A stretch of DNA of 64,000 bases, taken from assembly GCF_014698825.1 (NCBI RefSeq), contig NZ_JACJTT010000013.1, positions 1 through 64,000 of the forward strand. The letters are read 5' to 3'. This document shows, piece after piece, positions 18,684 to 26,747 of the stretch. The DNA is from Richelia sinica FACHB-800. GTDB lineage: Bacteria > Cyanobacteriota > Cyanobacteriia > Cyanobacteriales > Nostocaceae. Position 1 is the first letter of the stretch; each line of letters begins with the position of its first letter. The notes beneath the pieces are model-generated. The model worked only from the letters and a program-made list of their open reading frames with translations, was not told the DNA's origin and did no database searches. A program made the translations under genes and the position numbers.

Positions 18684-18776
18684 AATACAGCAATAAATAC
18701 TTTCTCCCCTAGTCAGGGTTACTCTCTCATAGCTTCAGATATCCGCCACACATTACAAACTTCTATGAAATTGTAG
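18681..18776 (+). CDS. Putative 31-codon leader ORF after the cobalamin riboswitch
   Basis: ATG 18681 follows GAGG by 5 bp and opens a 31-codon frame (MNTAINTFSPSQ..., ...SDIRHTLQTSMKL) ending at TAG 18776. The ribosome site lies in the loop of the riboswitch-linked hairpin, the same design as cbiM. It could be a leader peptide, or the shrunken remains of a CbtB-like small cobalt/B12 protein (a start of the MNTAINT kind and an xxRH-type tail are suggestive); this is inference. No codon evidence beyond the start context. Confidence 0.35.
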   Translation: MNTAINTFSPSQGYSLIASDIRHTLQTSMKL

Positions 18777-18805
18777 GCAGCTTCGCAAAAATCGCAGTTT
18801 TTTCA

Positions 18806-18851
18806 AAGAAGATCACGATACAAGTTTAGAAAACCTGTTGTATCTCTTCTT
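18806..18851 (+). promoter_or_regulatory. Long leader hairpin upstream of the DUF1636 gene
   Basis: AAGAAGA (18806-18812) pairs with TCTTCTT (18845-18851) and GATACAA (18817-18823) with TTGTATC (18838-18844), forming a two-part stem in the 170-nt gap after the leader ORF. No T-run follows at once, so attenuation or mRNA stability are both possible roles. Confidence 0.45.
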
Positions 18852-18945
18852 GCGCTTTGCATATTCACTCGCACCTAGTAAAAAGTAGCTTGACGGGTGT
18901 GCGTGAGGCTAATTCCTACTTTCAATTAGCAATGTTTCAAAATTA

Positions 18946-19356
18946 ATGAACAGCAAACAACATATTTTATTTGTCTGCACCACCTGCGCTAGTGTGTGGC
19001 AAGGTGGCAAGCGGGTTAGTGAAAGTGGTGGACAGCAGCTATTACAACAACTGCAACAACTGGCACAAACTTGGGAATTGCAAAATAAATTCTCCATTCA
19101 AGGCGTTGAATGTATGAGTGCTTGCAGTCATGCTTGCGTTGTCGCCTTGCAAGGAGAAGAGAAAATAACCTATCTTTTTGGCAACTTAGCAGTTGATGAT
19201 AGTGCATCTGCCATCTTGCAATGTGCCACTCAATACTACACCAAAGCAGATGGTTTACTACCTTGGACAGAACGTCCAGAAGCTTTAAAAACAGGCATCT
19301 TAGCCAAAATACCACCCCTCAGTAAATGGGCAAAATTACATCGCAATTGCTGTTAA
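18946..19356 (+). CDS. DUF1636 protein, thioredoxin-like ferredoxin type, B12-riboswitch associated
   Basis: Small cysteine-rich protein of 136 residues of the DUF1636 family. Cys11 and Cys14 (CTTC) and Cys56, Cys60, Cys64 (CMSACSHAC) resemble the ligand pattern of thioredoxin-like [2Fe-2S] ferredoxins. Members recur in cobalamin-regulated loci, but the reaction is unknown. Here it is the first full-size gene after the riboswitch, before the TonB receptor. A pair of Cys ends the protein (RNCC). It may act in redox handling or reduction of imported corrinoid (inference). Confidence 0.8.
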   Translation: MNSKQHILFVCTTCASVWQGGKRVSESGGQQLLQQLQQLAQTWELQNKFSIQGVECMSACSHACVVALQGEEKITYLFGNLAVDDSASAILQCATQYYTKADGLLPWTERPEALKTGILAKIPPLSKWAKLHRNCC

Positions 19357-19369
19357 TTCAATACCATTT

Positions 19370-19432
19370 GTAGGGGCGGGTTTACCCAGATCCCTGTTAA
19401 TAATCGATACATATCTGTTAACCCGCCCCTAC
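19370..19432. repeat. GTAGGGGCGGGTTT palindromic repeat
   Basis: GTAGGGGCGGGTT (19370-19382) and AACCCGCCCCTAC (19420-19432) form perfect arms around a 37-nt centre, just after the DUF1636 stop. A second copy is at 34414-34475. The layout (GTAGG start, CCTAC-like end) resembles the REP-like GTAGGTTGGGTT family near the RAYT. Confidence 0.75.
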
Positions 19433-19463
19433 CCTCTTGCAAATTGCACCATAAACATAATAA

Positions 19464-19478
19464 TAATAATCATTATCA
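19464..19478 (+). promoter_or_regulatory. Fur/Zur-family operator-like 7-1-7 palindrome
   Basis: TAATAATCATTATCA differs at one position from the 7-1-7 pattern TGATAATNATTATCA known for Zur/Fur proteins in Anabaena-type cyanobacteria. It lies about 90 bp upstream of the TonB receptor gene, suggesting a separate metal-responsive promoter there. Confidence 0.5.
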
Positions 19479-19568
19479 AAATGCCTCCTGGCTGAGAGTT
19501 TTTGCAAAAAACCTCAAATCTTTAGTGACAACAAAATTTTTTAGTTATACAGGTGGCTGAAATTACCA

Positions 19569-21626
19569 ATGCGTAATCAACTTATTGCCAGATGGGGAAC
19601 TCAACTTATCGTCTCTAGCGTGACTATCGCCGTGGGGATGCTGTGGGAAAATTCCCGCATCATCGCTACAGAAACTGCACAAGCAGAAGAAAAAGAACCA
19701 GATATTGAACTTACAGTTATTGACAAACTCCTCAATGAACCTGTGTTTTCCCCTTTTCGTCGAGAAGGGACAGTCAAAGATTCCACCCGTCCGGTGTATG
19801 TTATTACCGGCGAAGAAATGGAAGCGCAAGGTGTAAGAACTGTCAGAGAAGCACTGCGATTTCTTCCTGGTATTTTAGGTGACGGTACAGTTGGGACAGA
19901 AGTAAACGCTTTAAGTGGTCAATTTATTCGCGGTTCTAACACCGGACAAGTTTTAATCTTATTGGATGGCAGACCAATTAATAATTTAGGTGGTGGTGGT
20001 TTCGATTTATCAGAATTTACCACTAATAATATTGAAAGAGTTGAAGTCTTACCCGGAGGTGGTTCAACACTTTATGGTTCAGACGCAATAGGTGGGGTAA
20101 TTAATATTGTTACCCGTCGTCCTACAGAGCAAATTACCACAGAAACCAAAGTTAATTTCGGTTCCTATGGACTCAACCAACAAAGCATTCAAAATAGTGG
20201 TAAGTCTGGTGATATTTCTTGGGTAGTTGGTTACAACCGGACTCAAGCACAAAATAATTATCGCTTTACTATTCCTGAAGCTAATTTTGAGGGAACAAGA
20301 ACGAATAATGACGCACTCTACAATAATTTTAATGTCAAACTAGAGGCAAATTTAGGTAAACGCAATACTTTAACCCTCTCTACCTTATATTTAGGGAAAG
20401 AACAGGGAGTACCAGGAGGCGTACCCATTCCTTTCCCGCAATTTGGACAGGGATTTTTTAACTCTCTCACCGAGAATAACCGGAAATACACAGACCAAGT
20501 TCTTACTGATTTAACCTGGAACTCCAAATTAGGAAGCGGTGATGATTCCCTATTAACAGCGAGAGTTTATGCTGACTTTCTCAACACTCGTTTTGATAAT
20601 CGCAGTGGTGCAATTACCTCTCAAAACCGCTTTGATACCAAACAAGATTCCTATGGTATTCAAGTTACCCATAATTGGAATGTTGCTAAGAATAAGACCT
20701 TAGTTTATGGCTTTGATTATCGTAATACTAATGTACGGAATACTACATTTAATTATGGTACAAGCATCACCAGAGAAAATTATGATGATGCTATAGGTCA
20801 AGGGGCGATTTTTGGGAGATACGAAATTAACTTTTCTCCTAGTTTTAGTATGAATTTAGGAGTGCGGCAAGATTTTAGTAGTTTGGTCAATGGTTCATTT
20901 ACATCGCCATCTGTAGGGGCAAAATTTGCAGTTTCAGATGCAACTACAATCCGAGCCAACTATATCAGAAATTTCCGTGCGCCGACGATCGCCAATTTAT
21001 TTAATAATAATCCTACTAATATTGGTAATCCTGACCTCAAGCCAGAACAAGGAGATAGTTTTGATGTGGGGATTGACCAAAAGTTAGGTAACATTGGCTT
21101 GTTGAGGTTGACATTTTTTAGTAACCGTGTTTCTGATACAATTGCCTTTAAAAGACTCACACCGCCTGTCAATGGCAATACGGGAACTTGGGAAAATATC
21201 GGTTTGGTACAAACTACGGGAATTGAAGCTTCGTTAAATTTACAATTGGCAAGGAATGTCTATGCTTTTGTTAATTATACGGCGAATGATCCGCGTATTT
21301 TAGCAAGTGCTAATCCGGCGGAGGTTGATAAGGAATTAAGGTTTGCAGGTGCGGATAAATTAAATTTAGGTGTATCTTATGAAAATCCTCAAGGTTGGTA
21401 TTTTGGTGTGTTGATGAATTCTTTAAATGGCTATCCCACTAATAATATTAATACAGAGTTTCTTTCGGGGTATACGACTTTTGATTTGAAGATGCGTGTA
21501 CCTATTAGTGATAGTTTGGTTTTAACTGGGAGTTTGGATAATCTGTTTGATCAGCGTTATCAGTTGTTTCCTGGGTTTCCTGATGGGGGGAGGGTTTTTC
21601 AGGTTGGTTTGAGTTCTCGGTTTTAA
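19569..21626 (+). CDS. TonB-dependent outer-membrane receptor, BtuB-like
   Basis: Outer-membrane beta-barrel receptor of 685 residues that imports a scarce ligand with TonB energy. A signal-like N-terminus is followed by a plug domain (about 70-180: VYVITGEEMEAQGVRTVREA, GQVLILLDGRPIN, STLYGSDAIGGVINIVTRRP) and the barrel, ending in a terminal Phe (VGLSSRF) as barrel assembly requires. The setting behind a B12 riboswitch and before btuF/C/D-like genes argues for cobalamin as ligand; iron or zinc complexes remain possible given the Fur/Zur-like box upstream. Confidence 0.9.
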   Translation: MRNQLIARWGTQLIVSSVTIAVGMLWENSRIIATETAQAEEKEPDIELTVIDKLLNEPVFSPFRREGTVKDSTRPVYVITGEEMEAQGVRTVREALRFLPGILGDGTVGTEVNALSGQFIRGSNTGQVLILLDGRPINNLGGGGFDLSEFTTNNIERVEVLPGGGSTLYGSDAIGGVINIVTRRPTEQITTETKVNFGSYGLNQQSIQNSGKSGDISWVVGYNRTQAQNNYRFTIPEANFEGTRTNNDALYNNFNVKLEANLGKRNTLTLSTLYLGKEQGVPGGVPIPFPQFGQGFFNSLTENNRKYTDQVLTDLTWNSKLGSGDDSLLTARVYADFLNTRFDNRSGAITSQNRFDTKQDSYGIQVTHNWNVAKNKTLVYGFDYRNTNVRNTTFNYGTSITRENYDDAIGQGAIFGRYEINFSPSFSMNLGVRQDFSSLVNGSFTSPSVGAKFAVSDATTIRANYIRNFRAPTIANLFNNNPTNIGNPDLKPEQGDSFDVGIDQKLGNIGLLRLTFFSNRVSDTIAFKRLTPPVNGNTGTWENIGLVQTTGIEASLNLQLARNVYAFVNYTANDPRILASANPAEVDKELRFAGADKLNLGVSYENPQGWYFGVLMNSLNGYPTNNINTEFLSGYTTFDLKMRVPISDSLVLTGSLDNLFDQRYQLFPGFPDGGRVFQVGLSSRF

Positions 21627-21635
21627 AGATTTGTT

Positions 21636-21662
21636 TCGCGCAAAGGCGCAAAGGCGTAAAGG
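21636..21662. repeat. CGCAAAGG-type short tandem repeat
   Basis: TTTCGCGCAAAGGCGCAAAGG followed by CGTAAAGG precedes the next gene and even supplies its AAGGAG ribosome site. Such G-C-A-A-A-G-G units recur in Nostoc-like genomes; a related stretch is inserted in ileS at about 48150-48207, and an inverted sense version (CTCTGCGT units) is at 22557-22582. Confidence 0.6.
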
Positions 21663-21672
21663 AGAATTAAGA

Positions 21673-22545
21673 ATGGCTGAGTTTAATTGTTGGGTGACAC
21701 CAGTTAATGAGGTAGTTAAGGAAGATTTAGCTACGGGGGGGTTTGTTGAGTATGAATATTTTGATTGTGGCAGTGATGTTTTAGCATCGTTAGTTTATAC
21801 TTTGTTTGAACAGAATTGGCAGCAAGTTGGGATTGCTCATATTGTTCAAGGTAGTGTTTTGGAGTTGGAATTTAATGCACCGCCAAAGCTTTGTATTCTC
21901 TATGATGGCTATTTGACGGTGGCGGCTGAGGGTTGGCATTTACATTTATGTATTGATACTAATTTTGGCGGCCCTTTGTGTAAAACTCCTGTGGAAGTGA
22001 GGAAGCAACGTTTAGTTTCCCGTGCGGCTTTTTATCGGCGGTTTAATGCAGAAGGAAATCCTAGAAGTTGGGGGATTCAGTTTTGGAATGGTGCGAATGA
22101 ACAATTGATGACGATTTTGTTACCTAATCCTTTGGTGGATGGAGAAAATTTATTACCGGAGGGTAAACCAAATCTAGATAAATTAGCTCTTTATCAAGAT
22201 TTGCGAGATATTTATGTATTAGGTAAAAAACCCATACCCTTTACTAAAAATCCTCTCAAACATTCCTATATTTCCGTTTGTACCTCTACACGCTGTCTTC
22301 CTTCCCGCAAATGGCAACCTACATTTGATGCTTTAAAATCAGCAGTAGAAAACGCAGGTTTAGACATCGAAGTCAGAACATCCGGCTGTTTAGAAGTGTG
22401 TCAACTCGGCCCAGTTGTTTTTTATTCCAATGATAGAACTTGGTACACTCGCGTTAACCCCAATGTTGCCGAAAATATCGTCAACGAACATTTGGTGAAC
22501 GGTAACAAAATCACCGAAAACCTCTACCCACCCCAAACCCCCTAA
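21673..22545 (+). CDS. Protein with C-terminal thioredoxin-like [2Fe-2S] ferredoxin domain
   Basis: 290 residues. The first ~190 form an unrecognised domain that could bind a ligand or partner (CILYDGYLTVAAEGWHLHLC in the middle). The C-terminal ~95 residues are a thioredoxin-like ferredoxin: Cys203 and Cys208 (CTSTRC), Cys239 and Cys243 (CLEVC), then QLGPVVFYSNDRTWYTRV, typical of this fold. Start at ATG 21673 with AAGGAG 10 bp upstream (21658-21663). It lies between the TonB receptor and BtuF, so an electron-transfer or corrinoid-handling role in B12 uptake is likely but unproven. Confidence 0.8.
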   Translation: MAEFNCWVTPVNEVVKEDLATGGFVEYEYFDCGSDVLASLVYTLFEQNWQQVGIAHIVQGSVLELEFNAPPKLCILYDGYLTVAAEGWHLHLCIDTNFGGPLCKTPVEVRKQRLVSRAAFYRRFNAEGNPRSWGIQFWNGANEQLMTILLPNPLVDGENLLPEGKPNLDKLALYQDLRDIYVLGKKPIPFTKNPLKHSYISVCTSTRCLPSRKWQPTFDALKSAVENAGLDIEVRTSGCLEVCQLGPVVFYSNDRTWYTRVNPNVAENIVNEHLVNGNKITENLYPPQTP

Positions 22546-22556
22546 CCTTCCTCTAA

Positions 22557-22582
22557 CTCTCTGCGTCTCTGCGTCTCTGCGT
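22557..22582. repeat. CTCTGCGT heptamer repeat
   Basis: Three units of CTCTGCGT/CTCTGCG stand in the 46-bp gap between the ferredoxin-like gene and btuF. Such short tandem repeats are frequent between genes in Nostoc-type genomes. Confidence 0.6.
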
Positions 22583-22591
22583 GAGATAAAA

Positions 22592-23794
22592 ATGATAAAA
22601 CTCCCCCACCAAAAACCAATCATTTTCCTCTGTCAATTATGCCTCATAGCCACCCTCATCATCGCTTGTAATCACACCACAATTCACACATCAACTAACA
22701 CCTGCACCCCCAACTATAACCCTAACCAAGATTACTTCCCCAATAAAATCAAAATCACCCACGCCAAAGGTTTTGCAGTTGAATATTATCAACACTACAA
22801 AGTAGTTACCATCAAAAAACCTTGGCAAAATGCTAAAACCCAGTTTCAATATGTTTTAGTCCAATGTGGAACTCCCACACCCCAAGGATTTAGGCAGGCA
22901 CAAGTAATTACAGTTCCCATTAACTCCATAGTCTCTCTATCAACTACACATTTACCCCACTTAGCTAAATTAGGTGTAGTTGATAAATTAATTGGTGTGA
23001 GTAATATTAACCAAGTCAATACACCTGAAGTAGTTGAGGAAATTAAAGCCGGAAATATTACCCAAGTCGGCAATAATTCCAATGTAGATATCGAAAAATT
23101 ATTAGCATTAAATCCCGATTTAGTCACAACCTTCGGTACAGGTAATTCCCAAACTGATAGTTATAGCAAACTCACAGAAGCAGGGTTAAAGGTGGGGATA
23201 AATGCTGAATATATGGAAGATACACCTTTGGGGAGAAGTGAATGGTTAAAATTTACGGCTTTGTTTTTTAATCAAGAAGCCAAAGCAGAAAAGATATTTA
23301 ATGAAATTGCGAATAGATATATACAAATAGCCGCCAAAGCTCAATCTGTGAAAAACCGTCCGAGTGTATTTGTTGGCTTTAACTTTAAAGGTACTTGGTT
23401 TATGCCAGGTGGTAACAGTTATGTAGCGAAATATCTCGCTGATGCTGGAGGAAATTATTTGTGGAGTGATGATAAATCTAATGGTAGTTTACCGCTTTCT
23501 TTTGAAGTGGTTTTAGAACGTGCTGCTAATGCTGATTATTGGTTGAATTTTAGCCAAGCTTGGCGAAGTGTCAAGGATTTAATCGCAGAAGATAACCGCT
23601 ATGCTGATTTTCAAGCTGTGAAAACAGGCAATCTTTATAACAACAACGCGCGTGTGAATGCGAATGGTGGTAATGATTACTGGGAAGGGGGAATTAGTAA
23701 TCCTGATATTGTGCTTGCAGATTTAATTAAAATCTTGCATCCAGAAATATTACCGAAGCATCAATTGTTTTACTATCGTAAATTTAGCCAATAA
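22592..23794 (+). CDS. btuF: ABC transporter substrate-binding lipoprotein, BtuF/FepB-like
   Basis: Periplasmic binding protein of 400 residues, anchored as a lipoprotein: the hydrophobic leader ends LATLIIAC-type with lipobox Cys26. The mature part is a TroA/BtuF-like fold (VSLSTTHLPHLAKLGVVDKL, ALNPDLVTTFGTGN). It would deliver the ligand from the TonB receptor to the permease. Its stop overlaps the permease ATG by 1 bp (TAATG). Cobalamin is the likely ligand because of the riboswitch; a siderophore or heme-like ligand cannot be excluded. Confidence 0.85.
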   Translation: MIKLPHQKPIIFLCQLCLIATLIIACNHTTIHTSTNTCTPNYNPNQDYFPNKIKITHAKGFAVEYYQHYKVVTIKKPWQNAKTQFQYVLVQCGTPTPQGFRQAQVITVPINSIVSLSTTHLPHLAKLGVVDKLIGVSNINQVNTPEVVEEIKAGNITQVGNNSNVDIEKLLALNPDLVTTFGTGNSQTDSYSKLTEAGLKVGINAEYMEDTPLGRSEWLKFTALFFNQEAKAEKIFNEIANRYIQIAAKAQSVKNRPSVFVGFNFKGTWFMPGGNSYVAKYLADAGGNYLWSDDKSNGSLPLSFEVVLERAANADYWLNFSQAWRSVKDLIAEDNRYADFQAVKTGNLYNNNARVNANGGNDYWEGGISNPDIVLADLIKILHPEILPKHQLFYYRKFSQ

Positions 23795-24879
23795 TGTTAC
23801 TTAAATATCTGCCGTCTAACCTATTAATACTCTTTAAATCTACTTCTATCAGAACTTTAGTATTTTTATTGTTAATTATCGGTTTTGTTGTTGCATTTTT
23901 ACTAGATTTAGCTTTAGGTTCTGTCTCTATTCCTATTCAAGAAGTTATCAATATTTTACTGGGACAAGAGCCAGAAAAAGCAACATGGGCGAATATTATT
24001 CTCAAATTTAGACTTCCGAAAGCTTTGACTGCAACTTTAGCGGGTGCGGCTTTGGGTGTGAGTGGGTTGCAAATGCAAACTCTATTTAAAAATCCCTTGG
24101 CGGGGCCTTTTGTGTTAGGAATTAGTTCTGGTGCAAGTTTGGGTGTGGCTTTGGTGGTGTTAACTGCAAGTGTGACGATACCAACTTTATTAAATGATTT
24201 GGGAATTATTACTGATTTTGGGTTGGTGATAGCTGCTAGTCTTGGTGCGGCTTCGGTTTTGGGTTTAATGTTAGTGGTGGCGCGTCGGGTACAAGAGACG
24301 ATGACGCTGCTAATTTTGGGTTTATTGTTTGGTTACGCTACGAGTGCAATTGTGAGTATTTTATTGCAATTTAGCTCTAAAGAACGGATTCAAAGTTATA
24401 TTATGTGGACTTTTGGTAGCTTCGCTGGAGTGACTTGGAGACAGTTAATTGTGTTAATTCCGGTGATAGTTTTTAGTTTATTGGTAGCGGTGTTGCAATC
24501 AAAATCTTTAAATGCGCTGTTGTTGGGGGAAGCTTACGCGCGGAGTTTGGGTTTAACGGTGAAGAAAGCTAGATTTTCTATTATTAGTAGTGCTTCTATT
24601 TTAGCTGGTGGAATTACGGCTTTTTGCGGGCCGATCGCATTTTTGGGTGTGGCTATTCCTCATTTGTGTCGCAGTCTATTTATGAGTTCCGATCATCGGA
24701 TTTTAATCCCTGGGGTGATGATTATGGGGGGAATATTGGCTTTGGTGGCTGATTTGTGTTCTCAGCTTTGGGTGAGTCAGATGGTTTTACCTTTAAATGC
24801 AATTACGGCTTTGATAGGGACTCCTGTGGTTAGTTGGGTGATTTTGAGGCGTAATTCCCAAAAGTCCTTTCCATCATGA
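23794..24879 (+). CDS. btuC: ABC transporter permease, BtuC/FecCD type
   Basis: Inner-membrane permease of the FecCD/BtuC family, 361 residues with about nine to ten helices. RLPKALTATLAGAALGVSGL and NPLAGPFVLGISSGASLGV are family signatures. GPIAFLGVAIPHLCRSL near residue 275 is the conserved coupling region to the ATPase. It overlaps btuF by 1 bp and btuD by 4 bp (ATGA), so the three genes are translated as one unit. Confidence 0.92.
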   Translation: MLLKYLPSNLLILFKSTSIRTLVFLLLIIGFVVAFLLDLALGSVSIPIQEVINILLGQEPEKATWANIILKFRLPKALTATLAGAALGVSGLQMQTLFKNPLAGPFVLGISSGASLGVALVVLTASVTIPTLLNDLGIITDFGLVIAASLGAASVLGLMLVVARRVQETMTLLILGLLFGYATSAIVSILLQFSSKERIQSYIMWTFGSFAGVTWRQLIVLIPVIVFSLLVAVLQSKSLNALLLGEAYARSLGLTVKKARFSIISSASILAGGITAFCGPIAFLGVAIPHLCRSLFMSSDHRILIPGVMIMGGILALVADLCSQLWVSQMVLPLNAITALIGTPVVSWVILRRNSQKSFPS

Positions 24880-25934
24880 ATAATGCGATTTTAACTACTC
24901 ATAATCTGAATATCGGTTATCAAACATCCCGCAAAACTGTGCGGTGTGTGGCAAGGGATATTTCTGTTTGTCTGGAAGCTGGGGAATTGGTGTGTTTATT
25001 GGGGCCGAATGGTTCGGGTAAGTCTACATTACTGCGATCGCTTGCGGGAATGCAACCACCTCTAGCGGGTGAGGTGCGACTTTTGGGTGATGATATCTAT
25101 AAGTTAGCACCGCAGGATTTAGCCAAGCGGTTGAGTTTGGTGCTGACGGAAAGGGTGGATGTGGGAATGTTATCGGCTTATACTCTGGTGAGTTTGGGAA
25201 GACATCCTTATACTGACTGGTGGGGAAAATTAACACCCGAAGATAAAGCAATTATACATTGGGCGATCAAATCTGTAGGTGCGTTACATTTAGCTGTGCG
25301 TCAAGTTAGCGAACTGAGTGATGGTGAACGTCAAAAAATTATGATTGCGCGTGCTTTGGCGCAGTCGCCGATGGTAATGTTATTAGATGAACCGACGGCA
25401 TTTTTAGATTTACCACGCCGGGTAGAAATTATGCAATTGCTACGTCAGTTAGCACGAGAAAATCAACAAGCAATTTTACTTTCTACCCATGATTTAGATT
25501 TAGCTTTGCGGCTGGCTGACCAAGTTTGGTTATTAACATCTGAGGGGGTTTTACAGGTTGGCGCACCAGAAGATTTGGTGTTAAGTGGTGCTTTTGCTGA
25601 TACCTTCCGCAGTGAAGGTGTAGAGTTTGATATGTTTTCTGGGGAGTTTCATTTACATACCCCAGTCAAGGGAAAAGTTCATGTTATCGGTGAGGGTATT
25701 ACAACTGTTTGGACTATTCGTGCTTTACAAAGAGTAGGGTTTTTAGTGAATAAAATTGCTCAAAATGCGGTTACAGATGTTATGAAAACATCCATATTAA
25801 TAAAAGTAATATCTCATGCAGAACCAACTTGCTGGAAAATATATCATCACAACCAGTATACCTGTTATTCCTTGGCAGAATTAATCAAAATTTCCCAGGA
25901 GATATTTACAGCTAATTTAAAAATTACGGACTAG
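24876..25934 (+). CDS. btuD: ABC transporter ATP-binding protein, BtuD/FecE type, with C-terminal extension
   Basis: ATPase of the same importer, 352 residues. Walker A is GPNGSGKST (43-51), signature LSDGERQKIMIARAL about 147-161, Walker B VMLLDEPTAFLD about 167-178 and switch His in STHDLDLALRLADQ. Usual BtuD/FecE ATPases have about 250-270 residues; here about 95 residues follow (from HVIGEGITTVWTIRALQRVG on), a small extra domain of unknown role. The 3' end overlaps the convergent cbiO by 18 bp. Confidence 0.9.
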   Translation: MNNAILTTHNLNIGYQTSRKTVRCVARDISVCLEAGELVCLLGPNGSGKSTLLRSLAGMQPPLAGEVRLLGDDIYKLAPQDLAKRLSLVLTERVDVGMLSAYTLVSLGRHPYTDWWGKLTPEDKAIIHWAIKSVGALHLAVRQVSELSDGERQKIMIARALAQSPMVMLLDEPTAFLDLPRRVEIMQLLRQLARENQQAILLSTHDLDLALRLADQVWLLTSEGVLQVGAPEDLVLSGAFADTFRSEGVEFDMFSGEFHLHTPVKGKVHVIGEGITTVWTIRALQRVGFLVNKIAQNAVTDVMKTSILIKVISHAEPTCWKIYHHNQYTCYSLAELIKISQEIFTANLKITD

Positions 25935-26747
25935 TTCTAAAATTCTTTGTTGTACTCGTTTAATCACCATTTTTTCTTCATCAGATAAATCATCTAACAA
26001 AATTTGGTTGATTAGTGGTAAACCCAAATCTAACTCCTCTAAAACTTTTCGCTGGCTAAATACTTCTTGTGGTTCACCTTCAAGGATTAATTGCCCTTGA
26101 TCCATGACAAACAACCAATCTGCCCACCAATAAACTAAATCTAAATCATGGGTTGCCATTAATAAAGTATTACCATTTTGATGAATTGTTTGGAGTGTTT
26201 TCATCAAATGGCGACTATGTTTTATATCTAAATAGGCAGTGGGTTCATCTAAAATGAGTAATTCCGGTTTTAGTACCATCACATCAGCAATAGAAACTCG
26301 TTTTTTTTGCCCTAAGCTGAGATGATGGACTGGCTTGGCTGCTAAATGAGTGAGTCCAAATTCAATTAATGCTTGCTCAACCCGATTTTTAATTTCTGGT
26401 TCTGGTAAACCCAAATTACATAAACCGTAAGATATATCTTCTTCAACGGTAGATGCTACTAATTGCTGTTCTGGATTTTGAAATACTAAGCCGATTTGCT
26501 GTCGTAATTGAATCAGAAATCGCCGATGATAATTTAATGGTTGACCACGCCAATATACCTTACCTGAGGTAGGTTTGTGTAAACCATTAGCTAGGAGTAA
26601 TAGCGTAGTTTTACCACTACCATTTTGACCAATTAATGCACATTTTTTTCCTTTAGGAATTCTTAATGTTAGCTTATTTAAGGCAGGTTGATTCGCTCCA
26701 GGATATTTATAGGATACCTGCTCAAATTCAAGTAAATATTCTTGCAT
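25917..26747 (-). CDS. cbiO: Cobalt ECF transporter ATPase
   Basis: ATPase of the cobalt energy-coupling-factor importer, 276 residues. Walker A GQNGSGKTT (40-48), signature LSLGQKKRVSIADVM, Walker B LLILDEPTAYLD and switch His in MATHDLDLVYWWAD are intact. Last gene of cbiM-N-Q-O; its start overlaps the end of cbiQ by 20 bp. It powers uptake of Co2+ for corrin synthesis. The 3' end overlaps btuD. Confidence 0.95.
   Translation of the reverse strand: MQEYLLEFEQVSYKYPGANQPALNKLTLRIPKGKKCALIGQNGSGKTTLLLLANGLHKPTSGKVYWRGQPLNYHRRFLIQLRQQIGLVFQNPEQQLVASTVEEDISYGLCNLGLPEPEIKNRVEQALIEFGLTHLAAKPVHHLSLGQKKRVSIADVMVLKPELLILDEPTAYLDIKHSRHLMKTLQTIHQNGNTLLMATHDLDLVYWWADWLFVMDQGQLILEGEPQEVFSQRKVLEELDLGLPLINQILLDDLSDEEKMVIKRVQQRILELVRNF

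Noticed and set aside
18493-18693. 66-codon reverse frame across the first riboswitch
   Set aside because: It is the antisense of the conserved cobalamin aptamer and not a gene.
19484-19510. CTGAGA motif suggesting a TPP riboswitch
   Set aside because: The rest of the TPP aptamer (ACCTGATCTGGATAAT-like part) is absent; the gene downstream is a TonB receptor.
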